Source: Falsihalocynthiibacter sp042445055
GTDB taxonomy: Bacteria > Pseudomonadota > Alphaproteobacteria > Rhodobacterales > Rhodobacteraceae
Length of the DNA stretch: 64,000 nucleotides
Direction of reading: 5' to 3'
NCBI RefSeq assembly: GCF_042445055.1
Contig: NZ_CP170339.1
Location: 434,001 to 498,000 of the forward strand
Shown: in pieces, positions 8,112 to 16,984 of the stretch
Layout of the letters: each line of letters opens with the position of its first letter
Position numbering within the stretch: the stretch's first letter is position 1
Notes under the pieces: model-generated
Told to the model about the DNA's origin: nothing
Seen by the model: only the letters and a program-made list of their open reading frames with translations
The model's database searches: none
Program-made: the position numbers and the translations under genes

Positions 8112-10255
8112 CGCCAGAATCTCCCTTGGCCAGTTTTGAGTGCCTCTACATGGTTCACGCGAATTCGGTCATACAGACGGTCGTTCACTTCTAGGCGCGC
8201 GCCGCCATCTCTCGATAGGGGCTGAAGAACAATCGCTTCGGATTTGCGTGTCGGTTTACCAGTGAGCCAAGTCTGCGGAACTTCGAGAATCACGCCTTTG
8301 TCAAACGAACCTTCGCCAAATTCCTCGTCGGTCAGATCGGTCAGAGTGGCATATGCGCCTACGCGCCAGCCATTCGCAAACTCGCGACGAACTTGGAATG
8401 TTCCGCCGATGTCACCTGCAAGATACTGTCCAGCCGAGAGTTGGAAATCAAAGCCGGCAACGTCTTCGTAGTATGCCGTGATGTGGCCCGTTGCGGTTTC
8501 GTAATCTTGGAAGCCAACATAGGAATCCGTGGCGCGTTGCTTCACATAGTTCAGCTCGGCACCAAGCGCGTAACGCTTATCGACAGGTTTCCACAGAATT
8601 TCTGTAGATACGCCACCGAACATACGCTCAAGATAACCTGCTGTTACTCGGCCATAAATTTCTTCACCAGGCTGGAAGAAATATGACGCGTTCAGATACT
8701 GAAGCGAAACAGGGCTAAATGCATCATAGAGGTTAGCGTCGCTTCGAACGGGCTGAACCTTGGAGTTGGACGGGGTAGTATCGTTGCCCAATGTCCCGAT
8801 GATCTGCGCATTGATCGAGCCCGAAATTTCAAGACCAGGCGCGGCGTAGTAATGCATGGATGGACGCAAACCAATGCCCCAGCGTACGGGATCGTCCGGA
8901 TCAAACAGGCTGAAATCTGCGTATGGATCGATGCTCCATTCAAACTCAGGATAGACGCCTGCGGGATAGATCAGGTTCGCAGGTTTCGTCGGAACGGCAT
9001 CCTCAATAACTGCGCGCGACATGATTTGTGCTTCGCCGTTGGGTTGCGAGACAAAGGTTTCAACATCGCTGCGTTTGAGTTTGGTGTTCGATGTGGCCAT
9101 GCCATTTACCATGAGCATGATGTTAAATGTTTCGACCGACGGGGGCATAGTACGCGTTAGCGCGCGCGCTGTCCGCCCAACTGCCTGAGCGGCGGATGTG
9201 TATTTATTGTTGCGAATACGAACCTCAATTGAAGTACCGCGCATCGCGACGGCTTCCATTTCGACGCCATCATATTCCAACGCTTTACGAAGGTTCTCTG
9301 CGAGAATTTCTTGTGCACCGGGTTCGTTCAGCCAAACCGTTCCATACATTTCGGGGTCATCCGAAAATACGGGACGCGGCTTCACAGCAAGCGGCGCGGG
9401 GCCAAAGCTTCCGAGCACAACGGGCTTTTTCGGGTTGAAGTTCAGCGTAATGCTGGCTGCCAATTCGGATCCATAAAGTGAGTAACCGCCAACAGAGATA
9501 AAGTCGTTGATGTCGTACTGGATGCCAAAGTTGAACGGGGACTTGTGCTCAAACAGGCCTTTGTCGTCCGTTTCGAGGGTATAGGCATCAGACGAGTATT
9601 CCGCCTTGAGCGTGAGCTTTTCCGTCGCGCGGTACTCGACACCGCCAAACATTGCCATTGGTCCGCGGAAGTATTGATCGACATTGAACGTGCCGCCTTC
9701 GCCAACATCAAGTTCTGGCCGATCGCCAAATGGCGAGCCGATCGAATTATACGAGCCCAAACGACCCCAGCCCAAACCAACTGTGGCGCGAATTTTGGGA
9801 GTGAAGTTCTTGGTCGCCGCGATGTATTCCGAGGAGTAAATTCCCGTGCCAGCCACGTCCATAATACCAATAGAAACGGCGGGAACGTATTGGGATTCCT
9901 CTAGGACTTGGTAACGGAAATCGATGCTGCGATCATAATAGGTGTCGTAGTCTGCCGTATTCCAATCCGCGATCCGCGTATAGCGAAACACTGCCGAGAG
10001 CCGATCCGTTATCTGGAAGGAGCTTGATACTCTGGTGCTGCCAGCGAAATGCGAAGCGGTCATTCCAAGCTCGGCATCAGGCATTGATTCACCAGAAGGC
10101 GTATCAATCAGGCCCGGAATGCCAAACATATTATAGGACGCATCAGAGGCCGCTGACGGAAACGCGAGTGCCAAAGTCGCCGCACATACGCAAGACGTGC
10201 TGCCCATCATTGCCATTTTCAAATAGGGTCGTTTTTTGTAATTTTTGCCCGACAT
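8108..10255 (-). CDS. yjbH: YjbH/GfcD-family outer-membrane exopolysaccharide protein
   Basis: A 715-aa exported protein of the YjbH family, predicted outer-membrane beta-barrel proteins of exopolysaccharide systems. An N-terminal signal segment (about residues 1-37, ending near FPSAAS) is followed by the family opening NMFGIPGLIDTPSGESMPDA. Repeated beta strands follow: RYTRIADWNTADYDTYYDRS, SVGGYSLYGSELAASITLNF and a C-terminal barrel from about residue 440 (EIYGRVTAGYLERMFGGV). A GTDG-like central soluble part lies at about 300-420. It is coupled to yjbF by a 4-nt overlap. No yjbG is present between them. Likely acts with the Wza-like lipoprotein encoded 2 kb away. Confidence 0.87.
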   Translation of the reverse strand: MSGKNYKKRPYLKMAMMGSTSCVCAATLALAFPSAASDASYNMFGIPGLIDTPSGESMPDAELGMTASHFAGSTRVSSSFQITDRLSAVFRYTRIADWNTADYDTYYDRSIDFRYQVLEESQYVPAVSIGIMDVAGTGIYSSEYIAATKNFTPKIRATVGLGWGRLGSYNSIGSPFGDRPELDVGEGGTFNVDQYFRGPMAMFGGVEYRATEKLTLKAEYSSDAYTLETDDKGLFEHKSPFNFGIQYDINDFISVGGYSLYGSELAASITLNFNPKKPVVLGSFGPAPLAVKPRPVFSDDPEMYGTVWLNEPGAQEILAENLRKALEYDGVEMEAVAMRGTSIEVRIRNNKYTSAAQAVGRTARALTRTMPPSVETFNIMLMVNGMATSNTKLKRSDVETFVSQPNGEAQIMSRAVIEDAVPTKPANLIYPAGVYPEFEWSIDPYADFSLFDPDDPVRWGIGLRPSMHYYAAPGLEISGSINAQIIGTLGNDTTPSNSKVQPVRSDANLYDAFSPVSLQYLNASYFFQPGEEIYGRVTAGYLERMFGGVSTEILWKPVDKRYALGAELNYVKQRATDSYVGFQDYETATGHITAYYEDVAGFDFQLSAGQYLAGDIGGTFQVRREFANGWRVGAYATLTDLTDEEFGEGSFDKGVILEVPQTWLTGKPTRKSEAIVLQPLSRDGGARLEVNDRLYDRIRVNHVEALKTGQGRFWR

Positions 10256-10360
10256 AATTCCACCCGTATATTATTAATATACATAAAACATGGCAGGAAT
10301 CGTCGGGCAACCCTCAATGGAGTACAGCTCATTCGATTTACGCGAACCGTCTTGTTTTAA

Positions 10361-12241
10361 TCACATTTCCGCTGAGGCGGCGGTCGCGCCCTCGGCGTAT
10401 CCCTCGACACAACCATACAGAATATTGAGAGCGGCCGCGCGGTCTGTGGTGTCGATTGCCTGACGCAGCGCCTTGAGCGCCGCAGCAACTTCGAGTTCCG
10501 AGAGAGAGTCTTCGCGTGCACAGAAAATCTTGCTGTGAGGGGTCGTGATGTTGCCTTCGCCAAGCAGAAGCTCTTCGTGCATCTTCTCGCCCTGACGTAG
10601 ACCGGTTGTGCGAATTTCGATGTCACCATCCGGGTTTTCGGCGGATTTCACAGTACATCCCGCGGCTTCGATCATGCGGCGCGCAAGGTTCAGGATTTCA
10701 ACAGGTTCACCCATATCAAGCACGTATACTTCGCCGCCTTGCGCAAACGATCCCGCCATAAGCACCAATCGGCTTGCTTCTTGGACGGTCATGAAATAGC
10801 GCGTTACCTCGCGGTGCGTAACGGTAACTGGGCCGCCATGCGCGATCTGATTGCGGAAGAGCGGAACCACAGAGCCCGAAGAGCCAAGCACATTTCCAAA
10901 CCGCACCATCGAGAAAACGGTATTTGAACGTGCAGCCTGATCCTGAATGACAAGCTCTGCCATACGTTTCGAAGCGCCCATAACATTGGTCGGCCGCACC
11001 GCTTTGTCCGAGGAAACGAGGATAAAACGCTCGACATTCGCGTCATGGGCCGCTTTGGCAACGGTGGCCGTACCCAAAACGTTGTTTTCCAAACCGGTTA
11101 GGCTGTTGATCTCGACCATTGGCACGTGTTTGTAGGCGGCTGCGTGGAAGACAACGTTCACGTCATTCTCGGCAAATACAGAGGCCATCAAGCGCGCGTC
11201 ATTGACCGATCCAAGGACGGGCACCACATCTATTCCAAGCTCCTTGGCGAAGTTCGAAATATCCATGTCCGCGTTATAAAGCGCAAGCTCGCTGCTATCC
11301 AAAAGGATGATCTGTTTGGGTGAGCACGAAAGCAATTGGCGGCAAAGCTCCGAGCCAATCGTTCCGCCCGCGCCTGTCACTAGAATGCTCTTGTCGCGGT
11401 AGCTGTCACCGAATTCAGTGACTTTGTGATCGACCTTGGCACGCCCCAAGAGTTGCTGATGATCGCCGAGCGAAAAGGTACGCGCCAATTCATCATCATT
11501 TATCAGTTTCGCGAAATCGGAAGGGGTCAGGACCGAGATGCCGAATTTCTCAAACCGACGCACAAGCGCGACCTGCCGTGCAAATGAAAGTGACGGCATC
11601 GCGAGGATAACTTTGCGTACGTGTTTAATTTTGGCGATATGCGGAATTTGGGATGGGCGCGTGATTGGCACGCCATCAATCGCTACGTTCTGAATTGCGG
11701 GATTGTCATCGGCATATGTGAGCACTTCGTAACGGGAATTGTGCTGCATCGCCTTGGCGAAGTTCATGCCAGTCTGACCTGCGCCGTAAATAATCAGTCG
11801 TTCACGGGGATGTCCCAGATCGTAAACAAGCTGCAAAATCTTGAGCATCAGCACACGGCTGGTGACCGCGAAGATGAAGTAGCTATTTCCAAAGACGAAG
11901 ATGGTCCCGACGGAGTAATCAAGCCCAAGCAATCGCCCCGTCGCCATAAACGCCAGCGACAACAAGACTGAAAGTTGGAGCGTCTTGCCCACCGTTCTCA
12001 TTTCATAATCGCGCAGACGCACGTCGGGAATTTTCAGGTAGGTCGTAAACAGTGCCGCAAGGGCAAACAGGATCGCACCTTGGATGATCAAGCTCGTGGT
12101 TAGACCGTTGGAAACAGCAGAAGAGGCCTGCACCGCAATCGTAAAGGAAAGCACGATAGGCAATAGCGTCGCATCGACGAAAAGGAATACGAACCGCTTT
12201 TGAGCGCGGGTGAGCTTCTCAATTCTTCCAAGCAATGACAC
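10361..12241 (-). CDS. Membrane-bound nucleotide-sugar 4,6-dehydratase/epimerase (CapD/PglF/WbpM family)
   Basis: A 626-aa membrane enzyme. Four N-terminal membrane segments (about residues 15-130) are followed by a first Rossmann-like domain (RLIIYGAGQTGMNFAKAM) and a C-terminal SDR domain (about 285-560). The SDR domain contains SILVTGAGGTIGSELCRQLL, HAAAYKHVPMVE and VSSDKAVRPTNVMGASKR. The Met in place of the usual Tyr of YxxxK (NVMGASK) is typical of the WbpM/PglF branch, which converts UDP-GlcNAc to its 4-keto-6-deoxy form. Exact substrate is unproven. Starts are TTG at 12244 or GTG at 12241; GTG has better spacing to AAGAGG. It ends the polysaccharide block. Confidence 0.88.
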   Translation of the reverse strand: MSLLGRIEKLTRAQKRFVFLFVDATLLPIVLSFTIAVQASSAVSNGLTTSLIIQGAILFALAALFTTYLKIPDVRLRDYEMRTVGKTLQLSVLLSLAFMATGRLLGLDYSVGTIFVFGNSYFIFAVTSRVLMLKILQLVYDLGHPRERLIIYGAGQTGMNFAKAMQHNSRYEVLTYADDNPAIQNVAIDGVPITRPSQIPHIAKIKHVRKVILAMPSLSFARQVALVRRFEKFGISVLTPSDFAKLINDDELARTFSLGDHQQLLGRAKVDHKVTEFGDSYRDKSILVTGAGGTIGSELCRQLLSCSPKQIILLDSSELALYNADMDISNFAKELGIDVVPVLGSVNDARLMASVFAENDVNVVFHAAAYKHVPMVEINSLTGLENNVLGTATVAKAAHDANVERFILVSSDKAVRPTNVMGASKRMAELVIQDQAARSNTVFSMVRFGNVLGSSGSVVPLFRNQIAHGGPVTVTHREVTRYFMTVQEASRLVLMAGSFAQGGEVYVLDMGEPVEILNLARRMIEAAGCTVKSAENPDGDIEIRTTGLRQGEKMHEELLLGEGNITTPHSKIFCAREDSLSELEVAAALKALRQAIDTTDRAAALNILYGCVEGYAEGATAASAEM

Positions 12242-12461
12242 CAAATAGGCCTCTTAATTAAATTACGCCCATTCAGCGATTTGATCGCACGAAGGGAGAA
12301 AAATGCGTCCGCGAATATTGCGGTATCCAAGCCCAAATATTAGCGCAGAAATTAATTTTCTCCACCTTGTTTTGTGATTCCGGTGATTTACATCAACGAA
12401 TTGGCTCAATTATGGCACAGGTAAGGGAAAATCCCTTTTCGGCACGCCCTTATTTCATGGG

Positions 12462-13190
12462 CTATTCGGCGCTTCTGGCAGCCTCAACGAGCTGTTGCAT
12501 CGCCGTAAGCTCAATCATGCCAGGAACAAGCTCGTCACCGATGATAAACGATGGTGTGCCGCCGAATCCGAGTGTTTTGGCAAGGCTATTCGTAGTTGAA
12601 ATATGCTCTTCAACCTCTGGTGATTCCATGTCCGCTTTGAGCTGATCTATGTCGAGACCGACCTTCTCGGCCACTTTCAGGACCGATGCTTCGTCCAGTC
12701 GGCCGCGCTGGGCCATAAGCTCCCAGTGGAATTCCTCGTACTTGCCTTGTTCACGTGATGCTAATGCCGCACGAGAAGCGAAAACCGACCCCTCGCTCAG
12801 GATGGGCCATTCACGATATACGACGCGCACGTTCGGATCTGAGGCGATAAGCTCTTCTACGGCCTTGCCCGCTTGTTTGCAGTAGGGACAGTTATAGTCA
12901 AAGAACTCGACAACGGTCACATCGCCGTCCGGATTGCCCAAAACGGGCGCGTTTGGGTCGCCTTCCAATAGCTGGCGCTGGGTTTCGAGTGTGGCTTGTG
13001 CGGCGTTTGCGGCTGCGTCTTCTTCGCGCTGTTGCAAAATGGTGATTGCTTGGCGGATGATCTCTGGATTTTCGAGGATGGTTTCCAGAACCAATTCCTG
13101 CACCCGCTCTTCGGTAAGGTCCTGCGCTTGCGCGGCTGGCGCAAAGGATGCGAGAGAGAGAAAAACGACGGCAGAAAAACGGCTAAGCAT
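12462..13190 (-). CDS. DsbA-family periplasmic thiol:disulfide protein (Com1-like)
   Basis: A 242-aa exported thioredoxin-fold protein. The signal peptide (cleavage near AAQAQ) is followed by a helical N-terminal extension (about residues 24-75, rich in Gln/Glu/Ala). The DsbA-type domain has the redox motif FFDYNCPYCKQAG (C101-P-Y-C104). A late cis-Pro loop is seen as GFGGTPSFIIGDE. The extension and CPYC motif match the BdbD/Com1 type used for oxidising or isomerising exported proteins. It is transcribed away from the DsbD/ScsB-like gene at 13441 with a shared 250-nt promoter region, suggesting a redox pair. GAAGGTG precedes the ATG. Confidence 0.88.
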   Translation of the reverse strand: MLSRFSAVVFLSLASFAPAAQAQDLTEERVQELVLETILENPEIIRQAITILQQREEDAAANAAQATLETQRQLLEGDPNAPVLGNPDGDVTVVEFFDYNCPYCKQAGKAVEELIASDPNVRVVYREWPILSEGSVFASRAALASREQGKYEEFHWELMAQRGRLDEASVLKVAEKVGLDIDQLKADMESPEVEEHISTTNSLAKTLGFGGTPSFIIGDELVPGMIELTAMQQLVEAARSAE

Positions 13191-13440
13191 AAGGGCACCT
13201 TCAAGTAACTTTGTTACTAGCCCTTAAAGGCGCTTTGGGATTTCGGCGCAAGCGTTTGTATGGAACACAGTCTCAATACATCGTGATATATAGGCGAAAC
13301 CACGCCAATTTGCCGCGTTTCAACCTTGTCGTGACTAAATTAAGAAAGAATAAACCGCCGCGTGCGATTGTTCACGACGAACTGATTTGCATCTTGGAAC
13401 GCAACGCAGCACTTAAGAGGGGTTACTAACGAGGCACGAA

Positions 13441-15474
13441 ATGCGTCTAATTCTACTATCTGCGACCCTGATTGCGGCGCTTGTATCTGGCGCATTTGCC
13501 AAGGAGAGCGCGTCCTATAATTCCAACGCGGTTGAGGCCAAGCTCATCACCGCCCAAGACGGTGTGGCACCCAAGTCCCAGACCCTCGCGGCGGGCTTGT
13601 CGGTCACGCTTGAGGAGGGTTGGAAAACCTATTGGCGCAGCCCCGGAGAGGTCGGATTACCGCCAGAGCTCAATTGGAGCACCTCTGAAAATATCGAGAG
13701 TGTGCGTCTGGAATACCCCGCGCCCGAGCGTTTCCGTGCCTTTGGAATTGAGAACTTCGGATATGAGCACAACGTTCTGTTTCCCCTTCAAGTGACTCTC
13801 AAGAATCCTGGTGAGCCAGCGGTACTAAGAGGGGATATATCGCTCTTGGTGTGCTCGGACGTTTGTATTCCAGACGATTTTTCGCTGGAGTTGACTGTGG
13901 ACGCAGGCGAAGGAATTGATGCTGGCTCGGCAGGGTTGATCGCCGACGCTATGGCAAATGTACCGGTTGAGACGGATACGCCCATCACTGCATCCCTTGC
14001 CGACGACACGCTTACGATTCAAGCCGTTTCGCGCGCATCGTTTAATAATCCCGATGTCTTCCCCGAATTTGGCGCTGGCTCCGCATTCGGCGCGCCGGAT
14101 ATCCGCGTAAGTGACGATGGAAATACGCTTTGGGCGGCTTTTCCGGTTCTTGCTTTGGATGAAGAGGCCACCGAAATGGCCCTGACCATCGTTGATGACA
14201 ATGGCGCAGTGACGCAAGCCGCCGCGCTCAGCGATACCGTACCAACGGCGCCGTATGAGGTAAGTGGCGCATCCGTTGGCACGTCGTTCATTTGGATTCT
14301 GTTCATCGCACTATTGGGCGGGCTCATCCTGAACGTAATGCCATGCGTCTTGCCAGTTCTTTCGATCAAATTTGCCTCTGCGCTAAAGGCGCGCGATCAC
14401 TCTCCCGCACGTGTACGCAAGGGGTTCTTGGCCTCTGCGGCGGGCGTGATGGTCTTTATGTGGAGTTTGGCGGCTGTGCTTATCGCGATGCGTAGCATGG
14501 GACAGACCGTGGGCTGGGGGCTACAGTTTCAGAGCCCGATTTTCCTTATCGTTATGCTCGCAGTGCTCGTTGTTTTCGCTGCGAATATGTTTGGTCTCTT
14601 TGAAATTTCCCTCCCACAAAGCTGGATGACACGCATGAGCAAATCTGGCGAGGGGTATGTCGGCGATTTCGCGACAGGGGCGCTCGCGGCGGTCCTTGCG
14701 ACGCCATGTTCGGCACCGTTTTTGGGGACGGCTGTGGCCTTCGCGCTGGCGGGAAGTGTGCTGGATGTAATCGGTGTCTTTACGGCGTTGGGCGTTGGAC
14801 TTTCTGCGCCTTACTTGCTCGTCGCGCTTCGTCCGTCGCTTGTTCAGGCGCTTCCAAAACCTGGCCCGTGGATGGTGACCGTAAAATATGTGCTCGGAGC
14901 GCTTTTGCTTGCGACGGCCGTTTGGCTCGGGTCGGTTCTTGCGACGAACTCCGGCGTGGTACTAACCGCGATCGTGGCAGGGGTTCTGTTGGCGGTGGTC
15001 ATCGTTCTATCCCTTGGTGATCGGGTGAGTACGGCGTCCAAGATCGTGGTGAGCGCTTGTCTCTTGATCGTTGCGTGTGCCGCTCCGTCGATGGTTCCTA
15101 AACAAGTGCGGATAGTCGCTGAGCAAACGAATTGGCAAGCCTTCGATCGCGCCGAAATTCCCAAGCTTGTTGCTGCGGGCCAAACGGTGTTCGTAGATGC
15201 AACCGCGGATTGGTGTCTAACCTGCAAGGCCAACAAGAAACTTGTGCTGAGCCAAGGCGAAATTGCCGAACTCTTGCTTCAGGATAACGTCGTTCCGATG
15301 GTCGCTGACTGGACACGCCAAGACGAGAATATCGCGCGTTTCCTTCGGGCCAACGGGCGCTTTGGGGTGCCATTCAACATCGTTTACGGCCCTGGTGCGC
15401 CCGATGGTATTGCGCTTCCAGAACTGCTCACCACGGACGCCGTGCTTGAGGCCTTCGATAAGGCTTCGGGCTAG
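13441..15474 (+). CDS. DsbD/ScsB-like protein-disulfide reductase
   Basis: A 677-aa membrane protein that likely carries electrons from cytoplasmic thioredoxin to the periplasm. Order of parts: a signal peptide (about 1-20, SGAFA); an N-terminal periplasmic beta domain with the Cys pair C138 and C142 (LLVCSDVCIPDD); a transmembrane redox domain of about eight helices, with the Cys-containing motifs NVMPCVLPVLSIK and ATPCSAPFLG; and a C-terminal thioredoxin-like domain with DWCLTCK (C592, C595). All three Cys pairs of the relay are present. The large N-terminal domain resembles ScsB rather than classic DsbD. It is divergent from the DsbA-like gene and overlaps glpK by 4 nt tail to tail. Confidence 0.88.
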   Translation: MRLILLSATLIAALVSGAFAKESASYNSNAVEAKLITAQDGVAPKSQTLAAGLSVTLEEGWKTYWRSPGEVGLPPELNWSTSENIESVRLEYPAPERFRAFGIENFGYEHNVLFPLQVTLKNPGEPAVLRGDISLLVCSDVCIPDDFSLELTVDAGEGIDAGSAGLIADAMANVPVETDTPITASLADDTLTIQAVSRASFNNPDVFPEFGAGSAFGAPDIRVSDDGNTLWAAFPVLALDEEATEMALTIVDDNGAVTQAAALSDTVPTAPYEVSGASVGTSFIWILFIALLGGLILNVMPCVLPVLSIKFASALKARDHSPARVRKGFLASAAGVMVFMWSLAAVLIAMRSMGQTVGWGLQFQSPIFLIVMLAVLVVFAANMFGLFEISLPQSWMTRMSKSGEGYVGDFATGALAAVLATPCSAPFLGTAVAFALAGSVLDVIGVFTALGVGLSAPYLLVALRPSLVQALPKPGPWMVTVKYVLGALLLATAVWLGSVLATNSGVVLTAIVAGVLLAVVIVLSLGDRVSTASKIVVSACLLIVACAAPSMVPKQVRIVAEQTNWQAFDRAEIPKLVAAGQTVFVDATADWCLTCKANKKLVLSQGEIAELLLQDNVVPMVADWTRQDENIARFLRANGRFGVPFNIVYGPGAPDGIALPELLTTDAVLEAFDKASG

Positions 15475-16955
15475 GGCGCGCTCAAGGTTCGCTTGATGGC
15501 GTCTTTCCAGCCGACGTAGCGGCGATCGCGTTCTTCATCGGCCATTTTTGGTGTGAACTGAGTTTCAAGAGACCAGTTCGCCGCAAACTCTGCCTGATCG
15601 GGATAGATGCCCGCTCGCATACCCGCCAGCCATGCAACGCCAAGGGCGGTGGTCTCTTTGATCGTCGGGCGATCAACGGGCGCGTTCAGAATGTCGGCGA
15701 GGAATTGCATCGTCCAATCACTCGAACACATGCCTCCGTCAACGCGGAGCGTGGTGCTCTCGTGGTCGTTCATCCAGTCGGCTTTCATTGCTTCGCTTAG
15801 GTCGCGGGTTTGAAAACCGACACTCTCGAGGGCGGCGCGCGCGAATTCTCGCGGTCCTGTGCCACGGGTCAGCCCATAGATTGCGCCACGGCAATCCGCA
15901 TCCCAATAGGGCGCGCCAAGGCCCGTGAACGCGGGAACGAGCACAACGTCTTGGTGGGGGTCAGATGCTTCGGCGAGGGTTTGCGTTTCTGCGGCATCAT
16001 CAATAATGCCAAGCCCATCTCTAAGCCATTGCACCACCGCGCCCGCAATGAAAATGGACCCTTCGAGCGCATAAGTAACCTTGCCGTCGAGTTGATAGGC
16101 GATTGTGCCGAGCAAACGGTTTTGCGAAGAAATAAGGGTCTCTCCTGTATTCAATAGCGCAAAACAGCCTGTTCCATAGGTTGATTTCATCATTCCCGGT
16201 TCAAAACACGCCTGCCCAATGGTGGCGGCCTGTTGGTCGCCCGCCACGCCAAGGATTGCGAGTGGCTCCCCCAGAAAATCGGTCGTGCCGAAATCTGCGG
16301 CGCAGTCCATTACCTCGGGGAGCATTTGCATCGGAATGTCGAGCAGGGCGCAGATATCCTCGTCCCAAGAACCGGTTCGAATATTATACAGCATTGTGCG
16401 CGCTGCATTGGTGGCATCGGTAACGTGCCGCTCACCATTGGTGAGGCGCCAAATCAGGAATGAGTCAACCGTCCCGAAGGCCAGATCACCCGCCAATGCC
16501 CGCTCGCGCGCACCATCAACGTTCTCCAAAATCCAAGCCAGTTTCGTTCCCGAAAAATACGGATCAAGAAGCAACCCCGTGCGTTCGGTGATCATATCCT
16601 CGTGGCCATCTGCCTTGAGCCTATGGCAGAAATCGGATGTGCGGCGGTCCTGCCAGACAATAGCGTTGTGAATTGGTTTGCCTGTGCTGCGATCCCAGAC
16701 AACGGTTGTTTCGCGCTGGTTAGTGATGCCAATACCCGCGACGTCGGCGGCGGTTATTCCCTGTTGCTCCAATGCTTCCTTGCAGGTCGCGACCGTTGTG
16801 CTCCAGAGGTCTTCGGGGTCGTGCTCTACCCAGCCGGATTGCGGGAAGTGTTGCGGGAATTCTTTCTGAGCGATGGTCGTGATCTGCATATCCTGATCGA
16901 ACAGGATCGCGCGGCTAGAAGTTGTACCTTGGTCAATTGCCAAAATAAAAGTCAT
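15471..16955 (-). CDS. glpK: Glycerol kinase
   Basis: GlpK phosphorylates glycerol to sn-glycerol 3-phosphate with ATP in the cytoplasm. The 494-aa length is standard for this FGGY kinase. Visible motifs are the N-terminal phosphate-binding loop LAIDQGTTSSRAILFD, the glycerol contact NQRETTVVWDRSTGKPIHNA with IVWQDRRT, the central GVAGDQQAATIGQACFEPG, and the C-terminal LRVDGGMCSSDW. GGAGAAACC precedes the ATG. It follows glpD by 29 nt, so the two form a glycerol catabolic operon. Neither glpF nor a glycerol-3-phosphate transporter is adjacent. Confidence 0.97.
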   Translation of the reverse strand: MTFILAIDQGTTSSRAILFDQDMQITTIAQKEFPQHFPQSGWVEHDPEDLWSTTVATCKEALEQQGITAADVAGIGITNQRETTVVWDRSTGKPIHNAIVWQDRRTSDFCHRLKADGHEDMITERTGLLLDPYFSGTKLAWILENVDGARERALAGDLAFGTVDSFLIWRLTNGERHVTDATNAARTMLYNIRTGSWDEDICALLDIPMQMLPEVMDCAADFGTTDFLGEPLAILGVAGDQQAATIGQACFEPGMMKSTYGTGCFALLNTGETLISSQNRLLGTIAYQLDGKVTYALEGSIFIAGAVVQWLRDGLGIIDDAAETQTLAEASDPHQDVVLVPAFTGLGAPYWDADCRGAIYGLTRGTGPREFARAALESVGFQTRDLSEAMKADWMNDHESTTLRVDGGMCSSDWTMQFLADILNAPVDRPTIKETTALGVAWLAGMRAGIYPDQAEFAANWSLETQFTPKMADEERDRRYVGWKDAIKRTLSAP

Positions 16956-16984
16956 TAGGTTTCTCCGTTGGGCCGTGCTTTGTT

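Noticed and set aside
13211..13429. 72-codon open frame in the dsbA/scsB divergent gap
   Set aside because: Lies in the promoter region of two divergent genes, with no ribosome site or recognisable features.
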